Assembly (NCBI GenBank): GCA_945878795.1
Contig: CAMDWF010000193.1
Span: 1-5,126, forward strand
Length of the DNA stretch: 5,126 nucleotides
Source of the DNA: Synechococcus sp. UW140
GTDB taxonomy: Bacteria; Cyanobacteriota; Cyanobacteriia; PCC-6307; Cyanobiaceae
Direction: 5' to 3'
A program made the translations under genes and the position numbers. Of the stretch, positions 1-5,126 are shown in pieces. Under the pieces are notes generated by a model, which was not told the origin of the DNA, made no database searches, and saw only the letters and a program-made list of their open reading frames with translations. Each line of letters starts with the position of its first letter. Position 1 is the stretch's first letter.

Positions 1-2034
1 TTCCTCCGCCTTGGCCAACTTGGAGCCGGCCTCCGCCCCTGCCACCACGTAGTCGGTGCGGCGGCTAACCGCTGCGCTGATGCGCCCGCCCGCCGCTTCG
101 ATCCGATCCTGGGCGGCGCGGCGAGACAGGCTGGGCAGGATACCGGTGAGCACGAAGCTTTGGCCCGCAAGGCGTCCAGGGGGTGCCGGGTCGGCTCCGG
201 GCTGGCCCTCTGCCACGGGCGAGGCCAGGGAGAAGCCAAGGCCGGCCAAATCAGCCAGCAACTTGTCGTTGGCCTCAGTGGCGAACCATTGCTGCAGGGA
301 CTGGACAATCTCGGCGCCGATGCCATGCACGGCGGTGATGCGGTCTGGTTCCAGTTGGGCCCCATGGGCGAGCGAGGCGGCACTGGGAAAGGCCCTTGCC
401 AGGGTGCGGGCATTGACTTCGCCCACATGGCGAATGCCGAGACCGAAAAGCTGGCGAGCCCAGGGCTGGTTCCTGGACTCGGCCAGGGCCTGGATCAGGT
501 TGGTGGCCGACTTGTCGCCGAGCCGCTCCAGGCTTGCCAATAGGGCCGCATCGAGGCGATAAAGATCGGCGATGGAGGCCACCAGCCCCCGATCGACCAG
601 TTGGCCGATCAGCTTGGTGCCAAGCCCATCCACATCCATGGCCGCCTTGCTGACCCAGTGGCGCAAGGAGCCCCGCAAGATCGCCGGGCAGCTGCTGTTG
701 ATGCAGCGGGTGGCGGCTTCTCCGGCTTCACGCACCAGCAGAGCACCGCATTCGGGGCAGGCGCTGGGCAGGGTCACGGGCACGGCCGCCGCCGGCCGCA
801 GTTCGGGCACGACCCGCACCACTTCGGGAATGATTTCCCCAGCCTTGCGAACCACGATCGTGTCGCCTTCGTGCAGGTCGAGTTCAGCCAGCCGATCGGC
901 GTTGTGCAGGGTGGCCCGGGCCACTGTGCTGCCAGCCAGGGCCACAGGTTCAAAAAAGGCCACCGGTGTGACCGTCCCGGTGCGTCCAACCTGGGCTTCG
1001 ATGCGAAGCAACCGGCTGGGGGCCTCTTCGGCCGCGTATTTCAAGGCCACGGCCCAACGGGGCGCTTTCTGGGTGAACCCTGCTTCCACCTGTTGGTTCA
1101 GGTCATTGAGTTTGATCACCACCCCATCAGTGGCGTAGTCGAGCTGGCTGCGTTTGTCCTCCCATTTGGTGGCGAACTGCTCAATGGCCGTCAGATCGGC
1201 GCAGAGGGCGCAATGGGGATTGACGCGAAAACCAGCGTGGCGCAACCAGTTCAGGGCCTGCCATTGGCTGTCCGGGGGGGCGGGATCGGCGTTCAGATCA
1301 GGGGTGGGGGGGGGGCTCCAGTCGGGGGGGAGGTGCAGGGTATAGGCGTAGAAATCAAGTCGACGCCTGGCCACCACCTTGGGGTCCAGCTGCCGCAGGG
1401 TGCCGGCACAGGCATTGCGGGGGTTGGCGAAGAGGGGCTCTCCGCGGGCCTGGCGTTCGTCATTGATCTGGCTGAAGGTGGTGGCGGGAATCAGGGCTTC
1501 GCCTCGCACTTCGAGCCAGGGGGGCGGGTTCTGCAGGTTGAGCCGCAGGGGCAGGCTGGCAATCGTGCGGACGTTGGCGCTGATCTCCTCGCCCCGTTCG
1601 CCATCCCCCCGGGTGGCAGCCCGCACCAAGACTCCCGCCTCGTAGCTGAGTGCCAGGGCGTTGCCGTCAATTTTGAGTTCGGCCACCATCGGCAAGGGCG
1701 TGCTTGGGGGCTGCTCCAGCACGCGCAGCAGCCGGCCATACCAATCGTCCAGTTCCGAGAGGTTGAAGGCGTTATCCAGGCTGTACAGCGGAATCCGATG
1801 TTGAACGCTGACGAACCCGGTTGCTGGAGCCCCCCCAACCCGATGGGTGGGGCTGTCGGGGGTGATCAGGGAGGGATCGAGTCGCTCTAGTTGCTCGAGC
1901 TCACGATAAAGGCGGTCATAGACCGGGTCCTCCATCTCAGGCTTGTCGAGAACGTAGTAGGCGTAGGCGGCACGGGTGAGCAGGGCCCTGAGTTCCCTCG
2001 TCCTGGCGCCTGCCTGGTTGTTTTGCCCACTCAC
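1..2034 (-). CDS. ligA: NAD+-dependent DNA ligase LigA (C-terminal end off window)
   Basis: Seals 5'-phosphate/3'-OH nicks in duplex DNA using NAD+, in replication and repair in the cytoplasm. An uninterrupted minus-strand frame gives 678 residues and is still open at base 1; with E. coli LigA at 671 residues, probably only some 10-25 residues are missing. Domains in order: Ia NMN-binding region with AYYVLD and D36, Y39, D40; adenylation domain with the KxDG motif, nucleophile K121; DGVVIK ending at K308; KYAAEE starting at K332; OB fold; zinc finger C426, C429, C444, C449; helix-hairpin-helix region around residues 490-570; BRCT domain from about residue 619. A Pro-rich stretch at about 235-254 accounts for most of the numbering shift against E. 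coli. I chose GTG at 2034 because it starts just before the conserved ELRALLTRAAYAYYV segment and lies 3 bp after the upstream stop codon. Translational coupling to that gene is inferred. Confidence 0.97.
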   Translation of the reverse strand, partial: MSGQNNQAGARTRELRALLTRAAYAYYVLDKPEMEDPVYDRLYRELEQLERLDPSLITPDSPTHRVGGAPATGFVSVQHRIPLYSLDNAFNLSELDDWYGRLLRVLEQPPSTPLPMVAELKIDGNALALSYEAGVLVRAATRGDGERGEEISANVRTIASLPLRLNLQNPPPWLEVRGEALIPATTFSQINDERQARGEPLFANPRNACAGTLRQLDPKVVARRRLDFYAYTLHLPPDWSPPPTPDLNADPAPPDSQWQALNWLRHAGFRVNPHCALCADLTAIEQFATKWEDKRSQLDYATDGVVIKLNDLNQQVEAGFTQKAPRWAVALKYAAEEAPSRLLRIEAQVGRTGTVTPVAFFEPVALAGSTVARATLHNADRLAELDLHEGDTIVVRKAGEIIPEVVRVVPELRPAAAVPVTLPSACPECGALLVREAGEAATRCINSSCPAILRGSLRHWVSKAAMDVDGLGTKLIGQLVDRGLVASIADLYRLDAALLASLERLGDKSATNLIQALAESRNQPWARQLFGLGIRHVGEVNARTLARAFPSAASLAHGAQLEPDRITAVHGIGAEIVQSLQQWFATEANDKLLADLAGLGFSLASPVAEGQPGADPAPPGRLAGQSFVLTGILPSLSRRAAQDRIEAAGGRISAAVSRRTDYVVAGAEAGSKLAKAEE

Positions 2035-2037
2035 CGC

Positions 2038-2463
2038 TCAGCTGGCTGCAGTGGATTGGATGCGGTCAATACGCCAGGCGTCCTCCACCTTGACGAAGGT
2101 GAAGTCAAGCGGCAGCTCTTCCTTGCTGTCATCGGCCTTGAGCTTGACGGTGAGCATCACCTGTTCTTCCTGCAAGCGCGGTCGTCCCGATTTGAGATTG
2201 CGGTATTTATTGAGTTTAAGGCCCGCCAGGAATCGGATGAATTGTTGACGATTGACGTGGGACCGATAGTTCTTGGTGGTGAGCAAGTAAGCCCCATCAA
2301 TCTGGCCCGACGCCACCTGGGTAAAGAACTGTTTGATCAGTGGGTTGATGCCACGGGCGCTGAGCACCAGTTTCACCGCCGAGATCGTCCAGTAGAGGAG
2401 GAGGGCTCCCGCGCCGGCTAACAGGCCCTTGGAGCCGTAGTCCCTGGCCAATCCCCAATCCAT
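2038..2463 (-). CDS. Membrane-anchored hypothetical protein, NTF2-like fold suspected
   Basis: Encodes 141 residues from ATG 2463. An in-frame TTG at 2484 would add 7 residues, but the ATG has an AAGG about 8 bases upstream and is preferred. Residues about 13-34 form one hydrophobic segment, GLLAGAGALLLYWTISAVKL, likely a single N-terminal membrane anchor. The remaining ~105 residues are soluble: a helix with PLIKQFFTQVASGQIDGAYLLTT, then strand-like segments, ending in FTFVKVEDAWRIDRIQ. The pattern 'x-x-F-x-x-V-x-x-G-x-x-x-x-A-Y' followed by 'W-R-I-D' is typical of small NTF2-like/DUF4878- or DUF4864-type domains, which often sit outside the membrane and bind small ligands or act in protein assembly. 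That assignment is by eye only. The gene ends 3 bp before the ligA start, suggesting cotranscription, but nothing in the sequence implies a role in DNA ligation. Confidence 0.85.
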   Translation of the reverse strand: MDWGLARDYGSKGLLAGAGALLLYWTISAVKLVLSARGINPLIKQFFTQVASGQIDGAYLLTTKNYRSHVNRQQFIRFLAGLKLNKYRNLKSGRPRLQEEQVMLTVKLKADDSKEELPLDFTFVKVEDAWRIDRIQSTAAS

Positions 2464-2571
2464 GACTTCAACCTTGGCGGACAACGGCTTGAGTCTGACC
2501 GACGACCCCGCCTTCCTGGCCCCTGGGCCCAGACTGGCCTTGCCCTGAAGCGGTGCCGCGCACCGGATCCC
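2464..2571. promoter_or_regulatory. Divergent intergenic region with a 10-bp palindrome
   Basis: This 108-bp gap separates the minus-strand hypothetical-ligA pair from the plus-strand SprT-like gene, so it must carry promoters for both directions. It is GC-rich and I could not pick convincing -35/-10 boxes on either strand. A perfect 10-bp palindrome, CTGGGCCCAG, lies at 2523-2532 near the middle. It could be an operator, or chance in GC-rich DNA. Confidence 0.4.
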
Positions 2572-3129
2572 GTGCCCCTGGAGCCCCTATTGCCCCTGTT
2601 CCACCGGCTGAACCGCGAACACTTCGACGGTGCCCTTGTGCGTTTGGGCAAGCCCGTGGCCGACCTGCGCTGGAGTGACGCGCGGTTGACCCGAACGGCG
2701 GGCCTCTACCGACGGGGGCGACGGGCCGATGGGCTGAGCTTCAGCGAAATCGTACTTTCGCGGCCCCTGCTGGAGGCCCTACCCAGGGCAGCCACCTTGA
2801 GCACCTTGGCCCACGAGATGATCCATGCCTGGGTAGATCAGATCCTTGGGGTGCCGGAAGCCCATGGCCCCCTTTTCAAAGCGTGCATGGCCCGGATCAA
2901 CCAGGCCCAAGGCGAGTTTGAGGTGAGCCTAAGGCATTCATTCCCAGTGCCGGCGCAGGCAGCTCGCTGGTTGGCCTGTTGCCCCCTCTGTGGCCTTAGG
3001 ACCCCCTACCGAAGCAAACGCAAGGGGCTGGCCTGCCGCCCTTGCTGTGAAACTTTGCATGGAGGGCGCTGGGACAGCACCTGCCTGTTGGTGTTTGAAC
3101 CCCAGCTGGATCGCCAAGGGCGCCCTTAG
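2572..3129 (+). CDS. SprT-like zinc metalloprotease domain protein
   Basis: Encodes 185 residues. The N-terminus, LLPLFHRLNREHFDGAL, matches the opening helix of the SprT-like domain (compare 'LF..LN..YF.G.L'). The metalloprotease site is H81-E82-M-I-H85, with E82 the expected catalytic base and H98 (in HGPLF) the likely third zinc ligand. A C-terminal zinc ribbon follows, with C137/C140 and C155/C158. The SprT domain is shared with eukaryotic Spartan/SPRTN, which degrades DNA-crosslinked proteins; in bacteria the family is poorly characterised, so substrate and role are inferred. GTG 2572 is chosen because no ATG or GTG is seen in frame upstream through the preceding intergenic region and it gives a sensible domain start. 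The gene is divergent from the hypothetical-ligA pair and convergent with the small gene ending at 3143. I see no sign of truncation. Confidence 0.9.
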   Translation: MPLEPLLPLFHRLNREHFDGALVRLGKPVADLRWSDARLTRTAGLYRRGRRADGLSFSEIVLSRPLLEALPRAATLSTLAHEMIHAWVDQILGVPEAHGPLFKACMARINQAQGEFEVSLRHSFPVPAQAARWLACCPLCGLRTPYRSKRKGLACRPCCETLHGGRWDSTCLLVFEPQLDRQGRP

Positions 3130-3140
3130 CCATGGCAAGG
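3124..3140. terminator. Possible small hairpin between convergent stops
   Basis: CCTT (3124-3127) and AAGG (3137-3140) flank GCCATGGC (3129-3136), giving a short near-symmetric stem with a one-base bulge. It overlaps the SprT stop codon and occupies the 13-bp gap to the opposing gene's stop. No T-run follows on either strand, so it is at best a weak or attenuating terminator. Confidence 0.2.
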
Positions 3141-3142
3141 CT

Positions 3143-3370
3143 TCAGACCATCGCCAGGGAGGTCAGCGCAGGAGTGATTTGCTCCCAGTGAACCTTGCCT
3201 TGGGGCAACCAGGTGCCACTTTCATCGCAATAAAATCCATTGGGCCTGGTTTCTGTACCCATGGCCTCGGCAAACTCCCCGGGAGCCTGGATCACGGCCA
3301 AGCAACCTGGGGAGGTCATCAATGAGGTCAGGCAAGAAAAGGCCATAGCAAAACAGGTGTTAATCAGCAC
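3143..3370 (-). CDS. Small probable exported hypothetical protein
   Basis: Encodes 75 residues from GTG 3370. The start is supported by a GAGAG stretch 3 bases upstream and an in-frame TGA three codons before it; a later ATG (residue 9) is an alternative. Residues 1-25 are mostly uncharged and hydrophobic and end in GCLA, resembling a signal sequence, although no Lys or Arg lies at the N-terminus, which is atypical. The mature part has IQAPGEFAEAMG, then PNGFYCDESGTWLPQGKVHW, with one Cys (C48) and several aromatic residues and glycines. I do not recognise the family. The coherent signal-plus-soluble layout and normal codon use argue that it is real. It converges on the SprT-like gene (13 bp between stops) and is divergent from the gene at 3564. 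The main alternative is a chance frame. Confidence 0.55.
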   Translation of the reverse strand: MLINTCFAMAFSCLTSLMTSPGCLAVIQAPGEFAEAMGTETRPNGFYCDESGTWLPQGKVHWEQITPALTSLAMV

Positions 3371-3494
3371 TATCTCTCAGTTTGATGGCGACCGTCGAGA
3401 ATGACAGACTCTCTTCCAAGTTCCAATTTTTCTTAGAAAGGTCCTATTTTCTTTATCAATTTCTTCAAGATTTTTTCTCTTTTGCCCAGCATGG

Positions 3495-3547
3495 GGCCTG
3501 GGCTACCTTGCTGTGCCTTGGGAAACCGGCCTGGGGCAGGCCTGGGC
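3495..3547 (+). repeat. Three direct copies of GGCCTGGG(G)C upstream of the 3564 gene
   Basis: Copies begin at 3495 (GGCCTGGGC), 3528 (GGCCTGGGGC) and 3539 (GGCCTGGGC). Start-to-start distances are 33 and 11 bases, close to three turns and one turn of B-DNA, so the copies would lie on the same helix face. Similar words occur elsewhere in this GC-rich window (for example near 3855), so chance cannot be excluded. Confidence 0.4.
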
Positions 3548-3552
3548 TCGTT

Positions 3553-3560
3553 AAGGTGGA
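3553..3560 (+). promoter_or_regulatory. Ribosome binding site for the 3564 gene
   Basis: AAGGTGGA, close to the Shine-Dalgarno consensus, ends three bases before ATG 3564. It is the clearest ribosome binding site in the window and fixes both the start and the strand of a gene for which several overlapping frames compete. Confidence 0.65.
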
Positions 3561-3563
3561 TCT

Positions 3564-4367
3564 ATGGACTTCGCCCGCTACGGATCTGCCCCTGATCCCG
3601 ACCCTGCCAACTCGAGAAGAACGTCTCGCGACAGGGGTTTGGATCGAGATTTGGATTGCGAACCCCAGGGGGGTCAAAGGCCCCTTCCCCCCCGTGATCG
3701 CTCCTGGGGGGATGATCCACTGGAGCAGCGATTGGATCGCTGGGTTCACCGCGGACGTCAGTTGGTAGAAGGGGTCTCTGGTGCCAGACCGGGATCAAGG
3801 CAGGCTCCCCCCCCAGGCTCGAATCGTCCTGGGGGGCGGGGGGCGGCAATCGATGGCCTGGGCCGCTGGATGGGTAATCGCTTCGATTGGCTGCTGGACG
3901 ATGGCGAAGATTGGCGCGAGCCCTGGCAGGAGGCTGATGGGCCCCTTCGGGACAGGCAAGAAGCTCCTGGACCGCCACCGCCCGCTTCCAGCACTGCTTG
4001 GGTTGGGGGGTCGCACCTGGGGGAGCCGGGGGTCGCTGGGGAGCCGGGGGTCGCTGGGGATCCGCCCCTTCCCCGCCGCCGCCTCGATGCCGTCTCCCTG
4101 CGGGGGGGAAGTCGCCTTTCAGCCAAGCCAGCGGCGGGAGGCCGGCTCAATCAAGTGCCGCCGGGGGGCGCCGCCGGGCTTGAGGAACGGGATCCGGCCA
4201 GACCCCCTTTAGCCGCATCGGAGGCCTGGCCTGAGGACGGCATGTTCAAGCTGGATCGCTGGCAGCGTCCCCCCAGGCAGGGTTCGGGAGCCGTCCGAGA
4301 TGCTGCTCCCCTGGAGCGGGACTCGCTTTCCGGTCGCCCTTTACCTCGCTCCACCCGCCGTCGCTGA
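3564..4367 (+). CDS. Arg/Pro/Gly-rich hypothetical protein with Trp/Asp core
   Basis: Encodes 267 residues from an ATG with a good ribosome binding site. No family is recognised. The chain is mostly low-complexity and probably disordered, rich in R, P, G and D, with short islands that look folded or conserved: residues 53-79 (LEQRLDRWV, then RQLVEGVSGARPGSR), residues 97-121 (GLGRWMGNRFDWLLDDGEDW, then REPW), residues 170-182 (PRRRLDAVSLRGG), residues 227-236 (MFKLDRWQRP) and the basic tail LPRSTRRR. Order-promoting Trp and Leu sit only in these islands, suggesting linear binding motifs joined by linkers. No signal peptide or membrane helix is seen. A tandem GEPGVA pair lies at about 153-164. 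Codon use matches the neighbouring genes, and this frame is longer and better initiated than the opposite-strand frames over the same DNA. Basic charge allows a nucleic-acid or scaffold role, but that is speculation. Confidence 0.8.
   Translation: MDFARYGSAPDPDPANSRRTSRDRGLDRDLDCEPQGGQRPLPPRDRSWGDDPLEQRLDRWVHRGRQLVEGVSGARPGSRQAPPPGSNRPGGRGAAIDGLGRWMGNRFDWLLDDGEDWREPWQEADGPLRDRQEAPGPPPPASSTAWVGGSHLGEPGVAGEPGVAGDPPLPRRRLDAVSLRGGSRLSAKPAAGGRLNQVPPGGAAGLEERDPARPPLAASEAWPEDGMFKLDRWQRPPRQGSGAVRDAAPLERDSLSGRPLPRSTRRR
4021..4056 (+). repeat. 18-bp perfect tandem repeat, two copies
   Basis: The unit GGGAGCCGGGGGTCGCTG occurs at 4021-4038 and again at 4039-4056, with its GGGGGTCGC core also present at 4006-4014. 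It is a multiple of three, so within the 267-residue gene it duplicates the hexapeptide GEPGVA without shifting the frame. It lies in the Pro/Gly linker and probably arose by slippage. Confidence 0.85.
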
Positions 4368-4547
4368 GCTTGGCACCGGCAAGTTCGGGCCGCCTCTGGC
4401 AAAACGATGTCATGGCCATCGGCACCGCGAACCCATGCTGGATTTAGTTGGGGCCGGTGGCTAGGCCCGGCCATTTCCCTGCTGGTGTAATGCAAATCCA
4501 GCCGTTCATTCCCTCGATCAATCTAAAACTGGCTTGCGCAAACATCT
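4368..4547. other. Convergent intergenic region, no gene seen
   Basis: These 180 bp separate the stops of the 267-residue gene and the chorismate lyase gene. No credible gene or tRNA was found. A GGCCGG/CCGGCC stem (4452-4457 with 4467-4472, 9-base loop) is the best terminator-like structure. TTGCGCAA at 4534-4541 and ATGGCCAT near 4413 are short palindromes of unknown meaning. Confidence 0.5.
4452..4472. terminator. Possible GC hairpin in convergent gap
   Basis: GGCCGG at 4452-4457 is perfectly complementary to CCGGCC at 4467-4472 with a 9-base loop. It sits between two convergent genes, where a bidirectional terminator is expected. The plus-strand flank is only ATTTCCC, not a true T-run, so intrinsic termination is doubtful. 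Confidence 0.3.
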
Positions 4548-5126
4548 TTACAATTTGTTGTTGACCTGAGCATCCTGGCCCTGGCCTTGCCGGCCTTTCC
4601 TGGTCGGCGGGCTGGGGACTGCGGGCCCCAGCCACCGCTCCAGGGCCGGAGAAAACACTTCCCGAATAACCGTGAGCGCCTTGCCCTGACGAAAAAAGCG
4701 GTAGTGGCGGCTCCAAAAGGGACCGGGATGGCCAAAACGTTCCTGCAGCAAGGGACTGTTCACCTGGGCCAGTCCATCCACCTCGCGGAAGAGTTCGGCC
4801 CTGCCTGCGGTGAGATTCCGCCAGATCGGCTGGCGATGGTCCGGGAGGTGGTGATGGGCCTCGTCCAAGGTCCACCAGCTTTCGGCCCAACCCAGGGTTT
4901 CGGCGCCGCAACAAAGCCAAACCTGGCGCCGCAGCAGCGGGGACACCAGCTCGCTGACCTGAAAAGGCGCCTCCAGGGCGGGATGGGGATCTGGAGCCAT
5001 GGCGATCAATTCCACCTCAACGGCCTGGGCGGTGAGGAGTTCCAGGTGCCGGGTGGGACTGCCATCCCCAAGCAGGAGCAGTTTCCAACCGCCGCCCAGC
5101 TCGCTGCCGGCCCGCGCGCTCAGGAC
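4548..5126 (-). CDS. Chorismate lyase, cyanobacterial DUF98/UbiC-like type (N-terminus off window)
   Basis: Converts chorismate to 4-hydroxybenzoate and pyruvate, the first committed step toward the plastoquinone head group in cyanobacteria (Synechocystis Sll1797 family, related to plastid Ycf21 and distantly to E. coli UbiC). The last 192 residues are present; the frame is still open at base 5126, so the start is outside. The first visible block, WKLLLLGDGSPTRHLELLT, is the hallmark N-terminal motif of this family. It is followed by VEVELIAM, then RRQVWLCCG (window residue R67, aligned with the substrate Arg of UbiC's WLREILL), AESWW, and RHYRFFRQGKALTVIREVF, where E156 aligns with the catalytic Glu of UbiC's LLTELF. 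UbiC's second Arg in AGRTVV has no obvious counterpart. The C-terminal tail after RWLG is Pro/Gln/Gly-rich. GTG at 5015 is not the start, since conserved sequence continues upstream. Confidence 0.88.
   Translation of the reverse strand, partial: VLSARAGSELGGGWKLLLLGDGSPTRHLELLTAQAVEVELIAMAPDPHPALEAPFQVSELVSPLLRRQVWLCCGAETLGWAESWWTLDEAHHHLPDHRQPIWRNLTAGRAELFREVDGLAQVNSPLLQERFGHPGPFWSRHYRFFRQGKALTVIREVFSPALERWLGPAVPSPPTRKGRQGQGQDAQVNNKL

Larger units (their letters stand above)
3371..3563. promoter_or_regulatory. Divergent intergenic region: AT-rich segment plus GC-rich repeat leader
   Basis: This 193-bp gap lies between the start of the small exported gene and the start of the gene at 3564. 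Bases 3421-3480 contain only 15 G or C, against a clearly GC-rich background, with several T-runs, consistent with a promoter or regulator-binding zone. A weak plus-strand pair is TTCCAA (3421-3426) and TATTTT (3445-3450) with an 18-base spacer. On the minus strand TTGATA has an 18-base spacer to TAAGAA. Neither is strong. An 11-base inverted repeat, TTTCTTAGAAA, lies at 3429-3439. The 3' half carries three GGCCTGGG copies. Confidence 0.45.

Noticed and set aside
1491..1838. Minus-strand frame of 115 codons inside ligA
   Set aside because: Same strand as ligA but in another frame; the true ligA frame here encodes the KxDG active site.
601..1890. Long plus-strand open frame (429 codons), and the similar frames at 56-562 and 572-1138
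   Set aside because: It lies antisense to ligA, whose minus-strand frame carries all ligase motifs. The frame is open because of high G+C, and its translation is Gly/Gln-rich with no domain.
1891..2421. Plus-strand open frame of 176 codons
   Set aside because: Antisense to the ligA start and the NTF2-like gene; no ribosome binding site or recognisable domain.
2990..3325. Plus-strand frame of 111 codons overlapping the end of the SprT-like gene
   Set aside because: Starts inside the zinc-ribbon coding region out of frame and runs antisense to the small exported gene; no support of its own.
3130..3563. Possible tRNA, small RNA or CRISPR repeats in the gaps
   Set aside because: No cloverleaf, conserved T-loop motif or regularly spaced repeats could be found in this or the other intergenic regions.
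3382..3768. Plus-strand frame of 128 codons through the AT-rich segment
   Set aside because: Its Phe-rich start merely reflects T-runs, and its second half is out of frame with the better supported gene at 3564.
3562..4150. Minus-strand frames (3562-3978 and 3758-4150) opposite the 267-residue gene
   Set aside because: Shorter, without a clear ribosome binding site, and of Pro/Arg/Ser composition expected from the antisense of GC-rich DNA. The plus-strand gene has a good ribosome binding site and native codon use.
4444..4920. Minus-strand frame of 158 codons overlapping chorismate lyase
   Set aside because: Out of frame with the DUF98 motifs, which the 4548-5126 frame carries continuously.

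Overview
The window looks like an ordinary chromosomal stretch of a high-G+C cyanobacterium, most likely of the Synechococcus/Cyanobium (picocyanobacterial) type. The evidence is a chorismate lyase of the cyanobacterial/plastid DUF98 (Ycf21-like) form, a NAD+-dependent DNA ligase with the cyanobacterial 'AYYVLD' N-terminus, high G+C codon use, and two lineage-type hypothetical proteins. No mobile element, CRISPR array, RNA gene or attachment site was seen. The organism is inferred from protein character alone.

Layout. Positions 1-2034 (minus strand) hold nearly all of ligA; only the last few codons of the BRCT domain run off the left edge. Three bases upstream of the ligA start ends a small membrane-anchored, NTF2-like hypothetical gene (2038-2463, minus), so the two probably form an operon. 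A gap of about 110 bp with a 10-bp palindrome separates them from a divergent SprT-like zinc metalloprotease gene (2572-3129, plus). Facing it, 13 bp away, ends a probable small exported protein gene (3143-3370, minus). An AT-rich segment (3421-3480, 25% G+C) and a GC-rich leader (3481-3563) lie between that gene and a divergent 267-residue Arg/Pro/Gly-rich hypothetical gene (3564-4367, plus). A 180-bp convergent gap follows, then the 3' part of a chorismate lyase gene (4548-5126, minus) whose start lies off the right edge.

Roles. LigA seals nicks in replication and repair. The SprT-like protein belongs to a family whose studied eukaryotic members cut DNA-crosslinked proteins, but its bacterial role is uncertain. 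Chorismate lyase makes 4-hydroxybenzoate for plastoquinone. These are housekeeping genes with no visible common pathway. The least explained items are the 267-residue protein, the small exported protein and the segment between them. I found no convincing evidence of a new multi-gene system.
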